Assembly: GCA_963716245.1 (NCBI GenBank)
Contig: OY970300.1
Location: 1,922,001-1,986,000, forward strand
DNA: 64,000 nucleotides
Reading direction: 5' to 3'
Source: VRUE01 sp963716245
GTDB lineage: Bacteria > Actinomycetota > Thermoleophilia > Solirubrobacterales > 70-9
Notes under the pieces: generated by a model
The model's input: the letters and a program-made list of their open reading frames with translations, nothing else
The model's database searches: none
What the model was told of the DNA's origin: nothing
Position numbers and translations under genes: made by a program
Part shown: piece by piece, positions 34,954 to 45,099 of the stretch
How positions within the stretch are numbered: position 1 is the first letter of the stretch
How the letters are laid out: the number at the start of each line of letters is the position of its first letter

Positions 34954-36540
34954 TCACTCCCACTCGATCGTCGCGGGCGGCTTTGAGCTGATGTCCAAGG
35001 CCACGCGGTTCACTTCGCGGATCTCGTTGATGATCCGGTTCGAGACCTTCTCCAGGAGGTCGTAGGGCAGCCGCGCCCAGTCGGCGGTCATCGCGTCGTC
35101 GGAGGTGACGGCGCGGATCACGATCGGGTAGGCGTAGGTGCGGCCGTCGCCCTGGACGCCGACCGAGCGGACTACGGGCAGCACGCAGAAGGACTGCCAG
35201 AGCTGGCGGTAGAGCTCGGCGGCGCGGATCTCTTCCTGGAGGATCGCGTCGGCGGCGCGCAGGACGTCCAGCCGCTCCTTGGTGACCTCGCCGCCGACGA
35301 TCCGGATCGCCAGCCCGGGGCCCGGGAAGGGCTGGCGCCAGACCATCCGCTCCGGCATCCCCAGCTCGGCGCCGACCGCCCGCACCTCGTCCTTGAACAG
35401 CATCCGCAGCGGCTCGACCAGGTCGAGCCCGAGGTCCTCGGGCAGGCCGCCGACGTTGTGGTGGGACTTGATCGTCGCGGCGGCGTCGCTGCCGCCCGAC
35501 TCGATCACGTCGGAGTAGAGGGTCCCCTGGACGAGGTAGGTGGCGTCCTCGATCTTCTCCGCCTCCTCCTCGAAGACGCGGATGAACTCCTCGCCGATGA
35601 TCTTGCGCTTGGTCTCCGGGTCGTCGACCCCGGCGAGCCGCGCCAGGAAGCGCTCCTCGGCGTCGACGTGGATCAGCGGGATGCCGAACTGCTCGAAGGC
35701 CTCGACCACCTGCTCGGCCTCGTTGAGCCGCATCAGCCCGTGGTCGACGAAGACGCAGGTCAGCCGCTCGCCGACCGCACGGTGGACGAGCAGCGCCGCG
35801 ACCGAGGAGTCGACGCCGCCGGAGAGGCCGCAGACCAACCGGCCCTCGCCAACCTGGGTGCGGATCTTCTCGACCTGTTCGGAGATGACCGACTCGGCCG
35901 ACCACTCGTCCTCGCAGCCGGCGATGTCGCGCAGGAAGCGGGTCAGCACCTCGGTCCCGTAGGGCGTGTGGACGACCTCGGGGTGGAACTGGATGCCGTA
36001 GAGGCCGCGGTCGGGGCTCTCGCACGCGGCGACAGGCGACCCCGGCGTCGAGGCCAGGGCGGCGAACCCCTCGGGCGGCTCGAAGACCGCGTCCCGGTGG
36101 CTCATCCAGCAGCTCTGCTCCTCGGGCAGGCCGCCGAGCAGGCGGCCGCCGCCGTCGCGCAGGGACAGCTCGGCCCTGCCGAACTCGCCCGACTCCGCAC
36201 CCTCGACCCTGCCGCCGAGCGCCTGGACCATCACCTGCATCCCGTAGCAGATGCCCAGCATCGGTATGTCCAGGTCGAGCAGCTGGGTCGGGAAGTCCGG
36301 CGCTCCCTCCTCGTAGACCGAGGCCGGGCCGCCGGAGAGGACCAGCGCCTTCGGCTTGCGCTCGCGGATCCGCTCGACCGAGGCGGTCGCCGGCAGCAGC
36401 TCGGAGAAGACGCCGCATTCGCGGATCCGGCGCGCGATCAGCTGCGAGTACTGGCCCCCGAAGTCGAGGACCAGCACCTCCTCGGAGGCCTGGGCCGGCG
36501 CCGTCGGGGCGCCGGCCTCAGTCGTCGGCGACTCCAACAC
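34954..36540 (-). CDS. guaA: GMP synthase (glutamine-hydrolysing)
   Basis: 528 residues. Glutaminase domain with VLDFGGQYSQLIARRIRE, nucleophile in GICYGMQVMVQ and HPEVVHTPYG; ATP pyrophosphatase with the P-loop CGLSGGVDSSVAALL; dimerisation domain ending PPATIEWE. Makes GMP from XMP. The start overlaps guaB3 by 23 bases. Confidence 0.96.
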   Translation of the reverse strand: MLESPTTEAGAPTAPAQASEEVLVLDFGGQYSQLIARRIRECGVFSELLPATASVERIRERKPKALVLSGGPASVYEEGAPDFPTQLLDLDIPMLGICYGMQVMVQALGGRVEGAESGEFGRAELSLRDGGGRLLGGLPEEQSCWMSHRDAVFEPPEGFAALASTPGSPVAACESPDRGLYGIQFHPEVVHTPYGTEVLTRFLRDIAGCEDEWSAESVISEQVEKIRTQVGEGRLVCGLSGGVDSSVAALLVHRAVGERLTCVFVDHGLMRLNEAEQVVEAFEQFGIPLIHVDAEERFLARLAGVDDPETKRKIIGEEFIRVFEEEAEKIEDATYLVQGTLYSDVIESGGSDAAATIKSHHNVGGLPEDLGLDLVEPLRMLFKDEVRAVGAELGMPERMVWRQPFPGPGLAIRIVGGEVTKERLDVLRAADAILQEEIRAAELYRQLWQSFCVLPVVRSVGVQGDGRTYAYPIVIRAVTSDDAMTADWARLPYDLLEKVSNRIINEIREVNRVALDISSKPPATIEWE

Positions 36541-37723
36541 CCGCGGAGACCGCCGCGCGCCCGTTCGAGCCCATGCCGACCGACTGCTCGTTCTGGAGCT
36601 TCTTGCCCTCGCTCATCAGCGCCGGGGCGACCATCACCTCGGCCCGCTGGAAGGAGCGGATGTCCTCGTAGCCGCAGGTGGCCATCGAGGTTTTCAGCGC
36701 CCCCATCAGGTTGAACGTGCCATCGTTCTCCTGGGCCGGGCCGAGCAGGATCTCCTCCATCGTCCCGTCCTGCTTGGTCGAGACGCGGGTCCCGCGCGGC
36801 AGCGAGGGGTGGAAGGTCGCCATCCCCCAGTGGAAGCCGCGACCGGGCGCCTCCTTGGCGCGGGCGAGCGGCGAGCCGACCATCACCGAGTCGGCCCCGG
36901 TGGCGATCGCCTTCGAGACGTCCCCCCCGGTCCGCATGCCCCCGTCGGCGATCACGTTGACGTATTCGCCGGTCTCGAGCATGTGCTGGGCGCGCGCCGC
37001 GGCCACGTCGGCGATCGCGGTCGCCTGCGGGACGCCGATCCCGAGCACCCCGCGCGTCGTGCAGGCCGCGCCCGGGCCGACGCCGACCAGGACGCCGACC
37101 GCGCCGGTCCGCATCAGGTGCAGCCCGGTCGAGTAGGAGGCGCAGCCGCCGACCACGGTCGGCACCGGCACTTCGGAGATGAACTCCTTCAGGTTGAGCG
37201 GCTCGACTGTGGTCGAGACGTGTTCGGCGGAGATGACGGTGCCCTGGATGACGAGGATGTCGATCCCGGCCTCGACGGCGATCTCGTAGTGCTCGCGCAC
37301 CTTCTGCGGCGTCAGCGAGCCGCAGGCGACGGCGCCGCGCTCCTTGATCTCGGCGACTCGCCTGCCGATCAGCTCCGGCTTGACCGGCTCGGTGTAGATC
37401 TCCTGCATGATCCGCGTCGCCTCGTGCTTGGGCGCCGCCGCGACCTTCTCCAGCTGCTCCTCGGCGTTCTCGAAGCGGGTCCAGACGCCCTCGAGGTTGA
37501 GCACCCCGAGCCCGCCCAGCTCGTTGACCAGCACGGCGGTGTCGGGGCTGACCACCCCGTCCATCGCCGAGGCGACCAAGGGCAGCTCGAAGCGGTAGGG
37601 GCCGAGGGTCCAGCTGATGTCTATGTCGTCGGGATCGCGGGTCCGGCGCGACGGGACGATCGCGATGTCGTCGAATCCGTAGGCGCGCCTCCCCTTCTTG
37701 CCCCGACCGATGTCGATCTCCAA
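36518..37723 (-). CDS. guaB3: GuaB3-type IMP dehydrogenase family protein
   Basis: 401 residues without CBS domains. IMPDH/GMPR barrel: LVASAMDGVVSPDTAV, VGVGPGAACTTRGVLGIGVPQ (the loop Cys that attacks the purine), VIADGGMRTGGDVSKAIATGAD and a tail with ATCGYEDIRSFQRAEVMVAP. In actinobacteria guaB3 is the paralogue next to guaA or guaB2; its exact reaction is debated. Overlapping with guaA argues for a guanine-nucleotide role. Confidence 0.9.
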   Translation of the reverse strand: MEIDIGRGKKGRRAYGFDDIAIVPSRRTRDPDDIDISWTLGPYRFELPLVASAMDGVVSPDTAVLVNELGGLGVLNLEGVWTRFENAEEQLEKVAAAPKHEATRIMQEIYTEPVKPELIGRRVAEIKERGAVACGSLTPQKVREHYEIAVEAGIDILVIQGTVISAEHVSTTVEPLNLKEFISEVPVPTVVGGCASYSTGLHLMRTGAVGVLVGVGPGAACTTRGVLGIGVPQATAIADVAAARAQHMLETGEYVNVIADGGMRTGGDVSKAIATGADSVMVGSPLARAKEAPGRGFHWGMATFHPSLPRGTRVSTKQDGTMEEILLGPAQENDGTFNLMGALKTSMATCGYEDIRSFQRAEVMVAPALMSEGKKLQNEQSVGMGSNGRAAVSAGVGVADD

Positions 37724-37762
37724 ATCAGTCCTCCAGGCGGGTGGCGTTCTAGGGGACCCAGC

Positions 37763-38719
37763 CTACACTTCCGCGTGGACCTCCAAGTCGCGGACCTCGA
37801 CCTCCTCGAGCAGCCTCTCCACCTGGCTGCGGTCCACCGTGCCGGCGCCGAAGTGCTGGGTCGACTCGGCGCCGCAGGCGACCCCGTAGGCGAGGCACTG
37901 CTCCGGCGGGCGCCCGTCGTAGCGGGCGGCGACGTAGCCGGCCAGGAACGCGTCGCCCGAGCCGACGGTCGAGACCGCCTCGAGCGGCTTGGTCCGAACC
38001 TCGACGAAGCGCCGCTCCGAGCCCTCGGCGACGACCGCGACGCAGCCGTCGGGGCGGGTGATCGCCGCCTCGCCGGCGCCGAGCCGGACCAGCTCCGAAA
38101 GCCCGTGGACGAGGTCGTCGCGGTCGTCGAACTCCTGCCCGACCAGCTCCTCCGCCTCTCGCTCGTTGGGAGTGACGACCGAGGCGCCGGCACGCAGCCC
38201 GGCGCGCATCGGCTCGCCCTCGGAGTCGAGGATCGAGATCACGTCGCGCTCGCGCAGCTCCTCGACCAGGCGGGCGTAGAGGTCGTCCCCCGCCCCGGGC
38301 GGCAGCGTTCCCGCCAGCACGCAGATCCGCGCGCCGGTCGCGAGGTAGCGCAGCCGCTCGACGAAGCGCTCGACCTCCTCGGGGCTGACCGCCGGGCCGC
38401 GCTCGTTGATCTCGGTCTGCTCGCCCGAGGTGGGGTCGACCACGGCCAGGTTGATCCGCGTCTCGCCGGCGATCCAGGTCAAATCCTTGGGGATCGACTC
38501 GTTGCGCAGCTCCTCGAGCACGCGGTTGCCGGTCGGCCCGCCGGCGAAGCCGGTCGCGATCACCGGCCGGCCGAGCAGGCGCAGCGCCCGGGCGACGTTG
38601 ATGCCCTTGCCGCCGGCCACGGTGCGGCTCTCGACCGCGCGATGGCGGTGGCCGAGATGGAAGTTCGGGACCGCCACGGTGCGGTCGATCGCGGCATTGA
38701 GGGTGACGGTGAGGATCAT
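37763..38719 (-). CDS. PfkB-family hexose-phosphate kinase, 1-phosphofructokinase type
   Basis: 318 residues: ILTVTLNAAIDRTVAVPNF, VAGGKGINVARALRLLG, catalytic TVGSGDAFLAGYVAARYDG, and VVTPNEREAEELVGQ. The N-terminal MILTVTLNAAID pattern is that of FruK/LacC proteins. No fru PTS genes nearby, so the substrate could be fructose-1-phosphate, fructose-6-phosphate or tagatose-6-phosphate. Overlaps the carboxypeptidase gene by four bases. Confidence 0.85.
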   Translation of the reverse strand: MILTVTLNAAIDRTVAVPNFHLGHRHRAVESRTVAGGKGINVARALRLLGRPVIATGFAGGPTGNRVLEELRNESIPKDLTWIAGETRINLAVVDPTSGEQTEINERGPAVSPEEVERFVERLRYLATGARICVLAGTLPPGAGDDLYARLVEELRERDVISILDSEGEPMRAGLRAGASVVTPNEREAEELVGQEFDDRDDLVHGLSELVRLGAGEAAITRPDGCVAVVAEGSERRFVEVRTKPLEAVSTVGSGDAFLAGYVAARYDGRPPEQCLAYGVACGAESTQHFGAGTVDRSQVERLLEEVEVRDLEVHAEV

Positions 38720-39960
38720 CGCCTTTGGCGCCTCCGAAGGCCCACGGCAATCAGTATCGCGAAGACCGCCAGGGCCAGCCAGCCCGCGTTGCCCTCGGCG
38801 ACGCTCCGCGCCCGTTCGAGGTCGGTCGCCTCAGGCACGGACCGGCTGGCGCGCAGCGGCACCGTGGCCGCCCGCACGCCGTCGACCAGGACGGTTGCCC
38901 GGCCGAGCAGGGCGCCGCGGCGGACCGGGCCCTCGACCTCCCCGGGCGCCCGCACGGCGACCTCGAGCCGCTGCCCGCGGCGCACGCCGATCGCGACGGT
39001 CCGCGCCGCCCGCAGCGGCAGCTCGTCGTCCGTCCACCGGATCGACGGCTCGGCCAGCGCCTCGCCGGCCCGGACCGGCAGCCGCCGCGTGTGCAGGGAG
39101 AAGCCGTAGGTGAGCAGCTCCTCGGTCTCCTCGTCGCGGGCCGCTTCGCTTTCGGTCCCGAGCACAGCCGAGATCAGCTGCACCCCGTCGAGGCGACCGG
39201 CACCGACCAGCACGTAGCCGGCGCCGAGCGTGTAGCCGGTCTTGACCCCGGTCGCCCAGGGCAGCTCGTAGAGCAGGTCGACCCGCGTGTCAATGCGGCG
39301 CGGCGGCCGCAGGCTGCGCAGCACGGCGCTGCGCGCGGCCGCGATCCTGGCGAAGACGGGGATGCGCAGGAGGCGGCGGGCGAGCGCGGTGAGGTCGTAG
39401 GCGGTGGAGTAGTTGCCCGCCTCGTCGAACCCGATCGGGTTGGCGTAGTGGGTGTCGGAGAGGCCGAGCGCCGCGGCGTAGCGGTTCATCAGCCCGACGA
39501 AGCGGTCTTCGGAGCCGGCCGCGGCCACCGCCAGGTCGTAGGCGGCGTCGTTGCCGCTGCTCAGGATCAGGCCGTAGAGCAGGTCGCGCACGCTGATCCG
39601 CTCGCCCGGCCGTAGGCCGAGCAGCGACTCGGCATAGAGCGGCGTGTAGGGGGCGGCCGACACCCGCCTGCGCAGCGGCAGCTTCCGCAGCGCGACGTAG
39701 GCGGTCATCAGCTTGGTCGTGCTAGCGATCGGCAGCCGTTCCTCAGCCGCATGCGCGGCGAGAATGTCCCCGTCACGAGCGTCGATCAGGACCCAGGCGC
39801 GGGCGTCCAGCCTGGGCGCTTCCTCCGCGGGTGGCGCCGTAGGGGGGACCCCGCCCGAGGAAGCTTTAGCTACCGCAGGGCGGGGTGGGTCCCCTGCGGC
39901 GACAGGACCCGCGGCCGAGGCGGCCACGATGAGCAGGGCCGCGATGCGACGGGTCCTCAC
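38716..39960 (-). CDS. D-alanyl-D-alanine carboxypeptidase (DacA/S11)
   Basis: 414 residues from GTG 39960, overlapping the LysM gene's stop. Signal peptide (RRIAALLIVAASAAG), then the penicillin-binding fold with Ser80-T-T-K83, LSSGN and the VKTGYTLGAG triad; a C-terminal helix (GWLALAVFAILIAVGL) with RRRQRR anchors it in the membrane. It trims pentapeptides in peptidoglycan. Residues 16-46, between signal and catalytic domain, are encoded by the palindromic element at 39825-39914. Confidence 0.9.
   Translation of the reverse strand: MRTRRIAALLIVAASAAGPVAAGDPPRPAVAKASSGGVPPTAPPAEEAPRLDARAWVLIDARDGDILAAHAAEERLPIASTTKLMTAYVALRKLPLRRRVSAAPYTPLYAESLLGLRPGERISVRDLLYGLILSSGNDAAYDLAVAAAGSEDRFVGLMNRYAAALGLSDTHYANPIGFDEAGNYSTAYDLTALARRLLRIPVFARIAAARSAVLRSLRPPRRIDTRVDLLYELPWATGVKTGYTLGAGYVLVGAGRLDGVQLISAVLGTESEAARDEETEELLTYGFSLHTRRLPVRAGEALAEPSIRWTDDELPLRAARTVAIGVRRGQRLEVAVRAPGEVEGPVRRGALLGRATVLVDGVRAATVPLRASRSVPEATDLERARSVAEGNAGWLALAVFAILIAVGLRRRQRR
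39825..39914 (+). repeat. In-frame palindromic element, copy 3 (90 bp)
   Basis: CCGCGGGTGGCG at the left end, GCGACAGGACCCGCGG at the right; inner stem GGGGGGACCCCGCCC against GGGCGGGGTGGGTCCCC. Thirty codons, translated AGPVAAGDPPRPAVAKASSG and on to PTAPPAEEAP, the same frame as in rpsI. Confidence 0.75.
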
Positions 39961-40281
39961 CGCAGCTTGAGCTTTTCGCCCGAGACGAGTATCTGAGGAT
40001 CGACGTCCGGGTTGAGCTCCTGGATGCGGGCCACCGGCACACCCAGCCGGTGACCGATCGAGGTGAGCGTGTCGCCGTTCTGCACGACATATGCCTTGGG
40101 CGGGCGGCCATCGCGGGAGCGTCCCTGCTTCGCCGCCTTCGCGGAGCCCGACCGGGAGGAGGAGCCGCCGTCCTCGCCGCCGCCGAGCGAGATCGCGACG
40201 ATCGCGATCATCAAGACAGAAACCGCAGGCGAGCGCGGTCGCGGCGATCGCTCGGGCAGGGGCTGAGGAGCGCTGGTTCAT
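39957..40281 (-). CDS. LysM-domain membrane protein, start region frameshifted
   Basis: The LysM domain is clear: YVVQNGDTLTSIGHRLGVPV and IQELNPDVDPQILVSGEKLKL at the C-terminus, preceded by a helix MIAIVAISLGGG and a basic Ser/Lys linker. The open frame alone starts at 40211 (ATG) or 40214 (TTG). A better start, ATG 40281 with GGGAGG just in front, opens MNQRSSAPARAIAATALACG in another frame that would run into the helix after a one-base correction near 40215. LysM binds peptidoglycan, which fits the neighbouring carboxypeptidase. Confidence 0.75.
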
Positions 40282-41170
40282 GAGACCTCCCAGACTGCCG
40301 CGCGGAGCCGCTCGGCAGCCGCCGGCGGGGTCGGGATCCGCTGGCAATGCTACGCGACGCTGCGACCAATCCGGATGCTCGTCCCGCTGCGAACGCGGGG
40401 CCGAGGAGCTCGGGCCGACCGCCCTGGGCGCCGACGCCCGGGATCAGGAAGACGGAGCGGGGCATCAGCTCGCGCAGGCGGGCGATGTGCTCCGGCGCGG
40501 TCGCGCCGACCACCGCGCCCATCCCGCTCAGGCCGTCGGCTCCAGCGAGCCGGTCGGCGAGCCCGTCGACCAGCTCGGCGAGCCGCTCGTGCAGCGGCCG
40601 ATCCGGCGCCGGCAGGTCCTCGACGTCGGCGGCACCGGGATTGCTGGTGCGGACGAGGACGAAGACGCCCGCGCCGGCCGCCTCGGCGGCGGCGACCAGC
40701 GGCTCGAGCGCGTCGCGGCCGAGCAGCGGGTTGGCGGTGAAGGCGTCGGCGCCGAGCCCCCGCACGGCGCCCCACGGCGTCGGCGTCTCGCCGACCAGCG
40801 CCTGGGCGTAGGCGGCGGCCGTGACCGGCACGTCGCCGCGCTTGCCGTCGGCGATCGTCAGCAGCCCCGCCTCGCGGGCGGCGTCGCAGACCTCGGCCAG
40901 CGCCGCCCAGCCGGGCGCGCCGAGCCGCTCGAAGCAGGCGAGCTGCGGCTTGACCGCGACGCAGGCCGGGCCGGCCCGCTCGATCAGCGCGCGGCAGTGG
41001 GCGGCGACCGCCGCCGCCGCCGCTTCGGCCGGCGAGGCCGAGTCGGCCCTCGCCGGCCGGCCCCGTCCGGGCCGAGCTGCGCCGGGTCCGGATCGAGGCC
41101 GAGACAGATCTGGCTGCGGCGCTCTTCGACGAGCGCCGCGAGCCGATCCGCGAACGGAGGCGGTGCTCAG
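40278..41170 (-). pseudogene. pyrF: Orotidine 5'-phosphate decarboxylase, frameshifted
   Basis: Reading across frames gives a complete type-2 PyrF: FADRLAALVEERRSQICLGL and DPDPAQLGPDG, then AHCRALIERAGPACVAVKPQ, LTIADGKRGDVPVTAAAYAQ (catalytic Lys/Asp), GLGADAFTANPLLGRDALEP and IPGVGAQGGRPELL. Frame changes are needed near 41058, near 40345 and probably at the start next to the hup stop; the end AAAERLRAAVWEVS has a TGA overlapping the LysM ATG. An essential pyrimidine enzyme broken three times with its residues kept suggests sequence error. Confidence 0.8.
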
Positions 41171-41445
41171 CCTTTGACCTTGGACTTCAGCGCCGAGCCG
41201 GCGGAGAAGCGGGGAACCTTGCCGCCCGGGATCGTGATCCGCTCGCCGGTGCGCGGGTTGACGCCCTGGCGCGGGCCGCGCTCGGCGACGTGGAATTTGC
41301 CGAAGCCGGTGAAGCTGACCTCGCCGCCGTTGCTCAGCGCATCGGTGATCGTCTCGAGCACAGCGTCGACCGCGTCGCTCGCGGCCTTCTTGCTGCCGAT
41401 CCGATCGTCCGCTGCCAGTTGGTCCAGAAACTCAGCCTTGGTCAC
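41167..41445 (-). CDS. hup: HU-family DNA-binding protein
   Basis: 92 residues: MTKAEFLDQLAADDRIGSKK, VSFTGFGKFHVAERGPRQGV, NPRTGERITIPGGKVPRFS, KSKVKG. Normal length with the beta-arm proline (IPGG). A chromosome-compacting dimer. One of the few undamaged genes in this part of the window. Confidence 0.95.
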   Translation of the reverse strand: MTKAEFLDQLAADDRIGSKKAASDAVDAVLETITDALSNGGEVSFTGFGKFHVAERGPRQGVNPRTGERITIPGGKVPRFSAGSALKSKVKG

Positions 41446-41527
41446 GTCGCTCCTCCGTGGTCGTTGAGGTCGCGCGGCAATCTAACAGCGTCCGCGGGCG
41501 TAAAGCGTGCCTGCGCCGCGGGCGGGC

Positions 41528-42905
41528 TCAGGCGCCGCCGACCGTCATCTCGCCGATCAGCAGCGGCGGGGCGCTGACCGAGCCGCCGAAGGGCACCCAG
41601 CGCGGGCTCGCGCCGGCCGCCCGCACAGCGCGCAGCATCGAGACGAGGTCGCTGGCGATCGTGAACTCGCGCAGCGGCTCGGCCGGCTCGCCGGCGCGGA
41701 TCGCCCGGCCCGGAGGCGCCGACCGAGAAGACGCCGGAGACCGGGTTGACGCCCGGCGTGCAGCCCGGCGACGTCGGTGATGTAGACGCCCTCGCCCGCC
41801 TCCGCGCAGCAGCTCCTCGAAGCCGAGCGAGCCCGGGCGCGACGACCAGGTTGGAGGCGGCGACACCGGGCAGGCGTCCGGTAGCCGGAGCGGCCGGCGT
41901 TGCCGGTCGAGTCGGCGTCGCCGCGGCGGGCCGTGTAGGTGTCGTGGAGGAAGGTCCGCAGCGTCCCCGCCTCGATCAGCGGCGTGCGCCGGCGCGGCAC
42001 CCCCTCGGCGTCGATCGGCGCGGCGGCGAAGCCCTCGGGGTCGAGGCCGTCGTCGTGCAGGACGAAGGCGTCGGCCGGCGACCGTCTCGCCGAGCCGCGT
42101 CGGCGAGCGGCGAGCGGCCGCGCTGCACGGCGTCGGCGCCGAGTGCCTTGCCGAGCAGGCCGACGAAGCTGGCGGCGACCGTGGCGTCGAGGACGACCGG
42201 GCAGGCGCGGACGACGGCGGCTTGCCGGCGCCGATCATCGCGGCGGCCCGCTCGGCCGCCTCGCGGCCGATCGCGGCCGGGTCGAGGCCGGCCGGGCCCG
42301 CGGGCAAGGCCGAAGCCGAGCCCGGTCTCGCGGCTCCGCGTCGCCGCCGGCGAGCGCCTGCGCGTAGGCGTAGCAGCTGGAGCTCTCGAACTCGCCGCCG
42401 GTCCCGGTCGAGGCCGCGATCGCGACCCGCTCGGCGCTGTCGACGTAGACGGCCTGCTCGACCCCGGCGATCCGCTGGTCCGCGGCCGAGCGCCGCGCGC
42501 TCGACCTCGAGCGCCAGCTCGGCGACCCGCGCGGTCGGCCACTCGCCGAGCGAGGGGTCGCTGCAGCCCGGCGAGCGCCGGCGCCGGCCCGGCCTCGGCT
42601 CGGCGGGCCCGCGAACTCGTCCGGGTCGGCGACCGCGCGCCGCCTCGACCGCGCGGGCGGCGATCGCCGCGCAGCCCCGGCCGCTGAGAGGTCGGTGCCG
42701 AAGCCGTAGCCGACCCGCCCGTCGATCCAGGCGCGCACGCCGATCCCGCGCTGGGTCGCCGCGGTCGAGGCTCTCGACCTCGCCGCCGTGGACGCGGACC
42801 TCGCGCCTCGTCCGCCTCGCTCGCGTAGGCCTCGGCGTCGCCGGCGCCGGCGCGCGAGCGCCGCCTCGACCGCCCGCTCGGCGCGACGAGGTCGAGCGAT
42901 CGCAT
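41528..42905 (-). pseudogene. TldE/PmbA-family protein, frameshifted
   Basis: Recoverable blocks: GIGVRAWIDGRVGYGFGTDL, VEQAVYVDSAERVAIAAS, PVVLDATVAASFVGLLGKAL, RRRTPLIEAGTLRTFLHDTY, ADSTGNAGRSGYRTPA, DVAGLHAGVNPVSGVFSVGA when read across shifts, and SDLVSMLRAVRAAGASPRWV. This is the non-catalytic partner of the TldD/TldE metalloprotease. ATG 42905 overlaps the tldD stop. At least six indels. Confidence 0.8.
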
Positions 42906-44321
42906 CACAGCTCGGTCCCGCCGACCGTCATCGCGGCGATCCGGACGTGGCCCTGGCCGGTCCCGACCGGCACTTTCTGGCCGCCCTTGCCGCAGATGCC
43001 GGTCTTCATCCGAAGTCGTTGCCGACCGCGTCGATCGCCGCCAGCGCCTCGAGGCAGTTGCCGATCAGCGTCGCGCCGCGGCAGGGGCCGGTCACCTGGC
43101 CGTCCTCGATCAGGTAGCCCTCGGAGACGCCGAAGACGAAGTCGCCGGTCGCCGGGTCGACCTGGCCGCCGCCGAAGGAGACGGCGTAGAAGCCGCTTCT
43201 CGACCTCGCCGATCATCGCCTCCGGCGTCGGCGTCGCCGGGGGCGATGTAGGTGTTGGTCATCCGCGGGATCGGCAGGTGGCGGAAGCTCTCGCGGCGCC
43301 CGTTGCCGGTCGAGGCGACGCCGTCGCGGCCCGCGCGCGCAGGCGGTCGTAGAGGAACGAGGTCGAGCCGGCCGTCCTCGATCACCAGCGTCTTCTGGGT
43401 CGGCGTCCCCTCGTCGTCGATCGCCGTCGCTGCCCCACTCGCCGGGCAGGCGGCCGTCGTCGTAGGCGTTGAGCAGCGGCTGGGCGACCTGCTCGCCGAG
43501 CTTGCCGGCGTAGACGCTGGCGCCCTTCTGGACGTGGTCGGCCTCGAGCCCGTGGCCGGTCATCTCGTGGAAGAGGACGCCGCCGAAGCCGCCGCCGACG
43601 ACGACCGGCATCGAGCCGGCCGGCGCGGGGACGGCGTCGAGCAGGGTCAGCGCCTTGCGCGCGGCGCCTGGCGGCGATCGCGCCGGGGTCGTCTTCGAGC
43701 AGCTCGAAGCCGCGGTGGGCGCCGAGCGTCTCGGCGCCGGTCTCGACCCGGTCCGTCGCGGCGGGCGACCGCCTGGACGCCGATCCGCACCCGGGTGCGG
43801 TCGTCGCCGGCGAGCAGGCCCTCGGAGTTGGCGACGGCGACCTCGCGGCGGCGCCTCCGCGTAGGAGGCGCGCAGCTGGGCGACCTCGCCGCCCTCGGCG
43901 CGGCCGCGCTCGTCGAGCTCGCGCAGCAGCTCGGCCTTGCGCTCGGCCGGACACCTCCTCGGGCCGCCGCTCGATCGGCTGCGGCGTCGGCTGCGCGGCG
44001 CCTGCAGCGCGCGCGGCTCGGCCCGCTCGCCGCGCAGCGCCGCGGCGGCCTCGTCGGCGGCCCGCTCGAGGTCGGCGGGGTCGAGGCCGTCGACGTGGGC
44101 GAAGTAGGTGGTGCCGCCGCTGACCACGCGCACGCCGGCCCCCTCCTCGGCCCCGGACTGGACCGACTCGATCCGCGACTCGTCGATCGCCATCGTCAGC
44201 CCGCCGCGACGTTCGGCGAAGACCTCGGCGAACTCGCCGCCGGAGGCGAGGGCGCGGGCGAGGACCCGCTCGGCGACGCTCGCCGACCAGGTGCCGGCGA
44301 TCCTGCCGGCCCGCTCATCAT
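42905..44321 (-). pseudogene. TldD-family metalloprotease, frameshifted
   Basis: Blocks read in successive frames: GGEFAEVFAERRGGLTMAID, ESRIESVQSGAEEGAGVRVV, PVVVGGGFGGVLFHEMTGHG (the HExxxH zinc site, HEMTGH), LEADHVQKGASVYAGKLGEQ, ESFRHLPIPRMTNTYIAPGD and KTGICGKGGQKVPVGTGQGH. TldD with TldE degrades unfolded or modified peptides. Start at ATG 44321 or 44318. At least six frameshifts over 1.4 kb. Confidence 0.82.
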
Positions 44322-44924
44322 GCGCTTCGCGCCGCTCGCCGGCGACCTCGATCAGCCGGCCCGCGGCGACGAAGAGCTCGCCGCCGGCGACGCGAGTCGA
44401 CCGCGTGGTCCTCGGCGCGGCCGCCGCGGTAGTAGAGGCGGGCGAAGGGGCGGCGGAAGGCGCGGCGGCGGCGCATGTAGGCGGCCGCCTCGTCGGCGTA
44501 GCCGGAGACGCGGTCGAGCAGGACGCGGTGCGGCTTCGGGGCATCCGGGCCCCTCCCGTCCCCGCCCGCCGCCAGGTCGCGCAGCAGCGAGCGCAGGTCG
44601 AAGAAGATCAGCGAGGCGAGCGCGAAGCGCTCGGTGACCGCGACCGCGGCGAGGCCGGCGTGGCGCAGCGCGAAGACCTCGCCCTGCTCGGTCGCCGATG
44701 TGGATCTGCTCGACCGGCTCGCCCGCCGGCCCGGTCGGCGACCGCGAACAGCGCGGCGGCGTCCTCGCGCCCAGCGCTCGGGCTGGTCGCTGGCGGCGAG
44801 CACGGCGCCGTCGGCGTCGAGGATCGCGGCGCCGCGCAGGTCGGGCGACATCTCGGCGAGGAAGGCGAGCGCCGGCTCGGCGGCCTCGCCGGAAGGCGCG
44901 TCGCTGCGTCTCGCCGTCGGCCAT
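44318..44924 (-). pseudogene. Roadblock/LC7-like protein, frameshifted
   Basis: Across frames: MADGETQRRAF (ATG 44924), then MSPDLRGAAILDADGAVLAA, GEPVEQIHI, GEVFALRHAGLAAVAVTERF and ALASLIFFDLRSLLRDLAAG, the alternating pattern of a roadblock domain, and a helical tail with YADEAAAYMRRRRAFRRPFA. Roadblock proteins partner with small GTPases; none is seen nearby. It ends at the tldD start. Confidence 0.55.
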
Positions 44925-44943
44925 CTGCGTGAAAATACCGGCC

Positions 44944-45099
44944 GTGCCCCTCGCCCGGGCCTCCTGGATCATCGTCGTCGGCGTCTGCGCGATCGCCGCC
45001 GTCCTCTTCGCGATCGGCGGCTACACCGGCTACGCGATCACCGTCGGCGCCGTCGGCCTCGCCGCCGCGGTGAACCTGCTGCCCGCGCCTGCAGCCTAG
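44944..45099 (+). CDS. 51-residue two-helix membrane protein
   Basis: From GTG 44944: PLARASWIIVVGVCAIAAVL, FAIGGYTGYAITVGAVGLAA and a short PAPAA tail, two transmembrane helices with a glycine turn. Divergent from the roadblock gene by 19 bases. No family recognised. The stop overlaps the stop of the convergent CDF gene. Confidence 0.55.
   Translation: MPLARASWIIVVGVCAIAAVLFAIGGYTGYAITVGAVGLAAAVNLLPAPAA

Noticed and set aside
40205..40285. Programmed frameshift in the LysM gene
   Set aside because: No slippery heptamer or RF2-like stop context, and it lies at the edge of the error-rich block.
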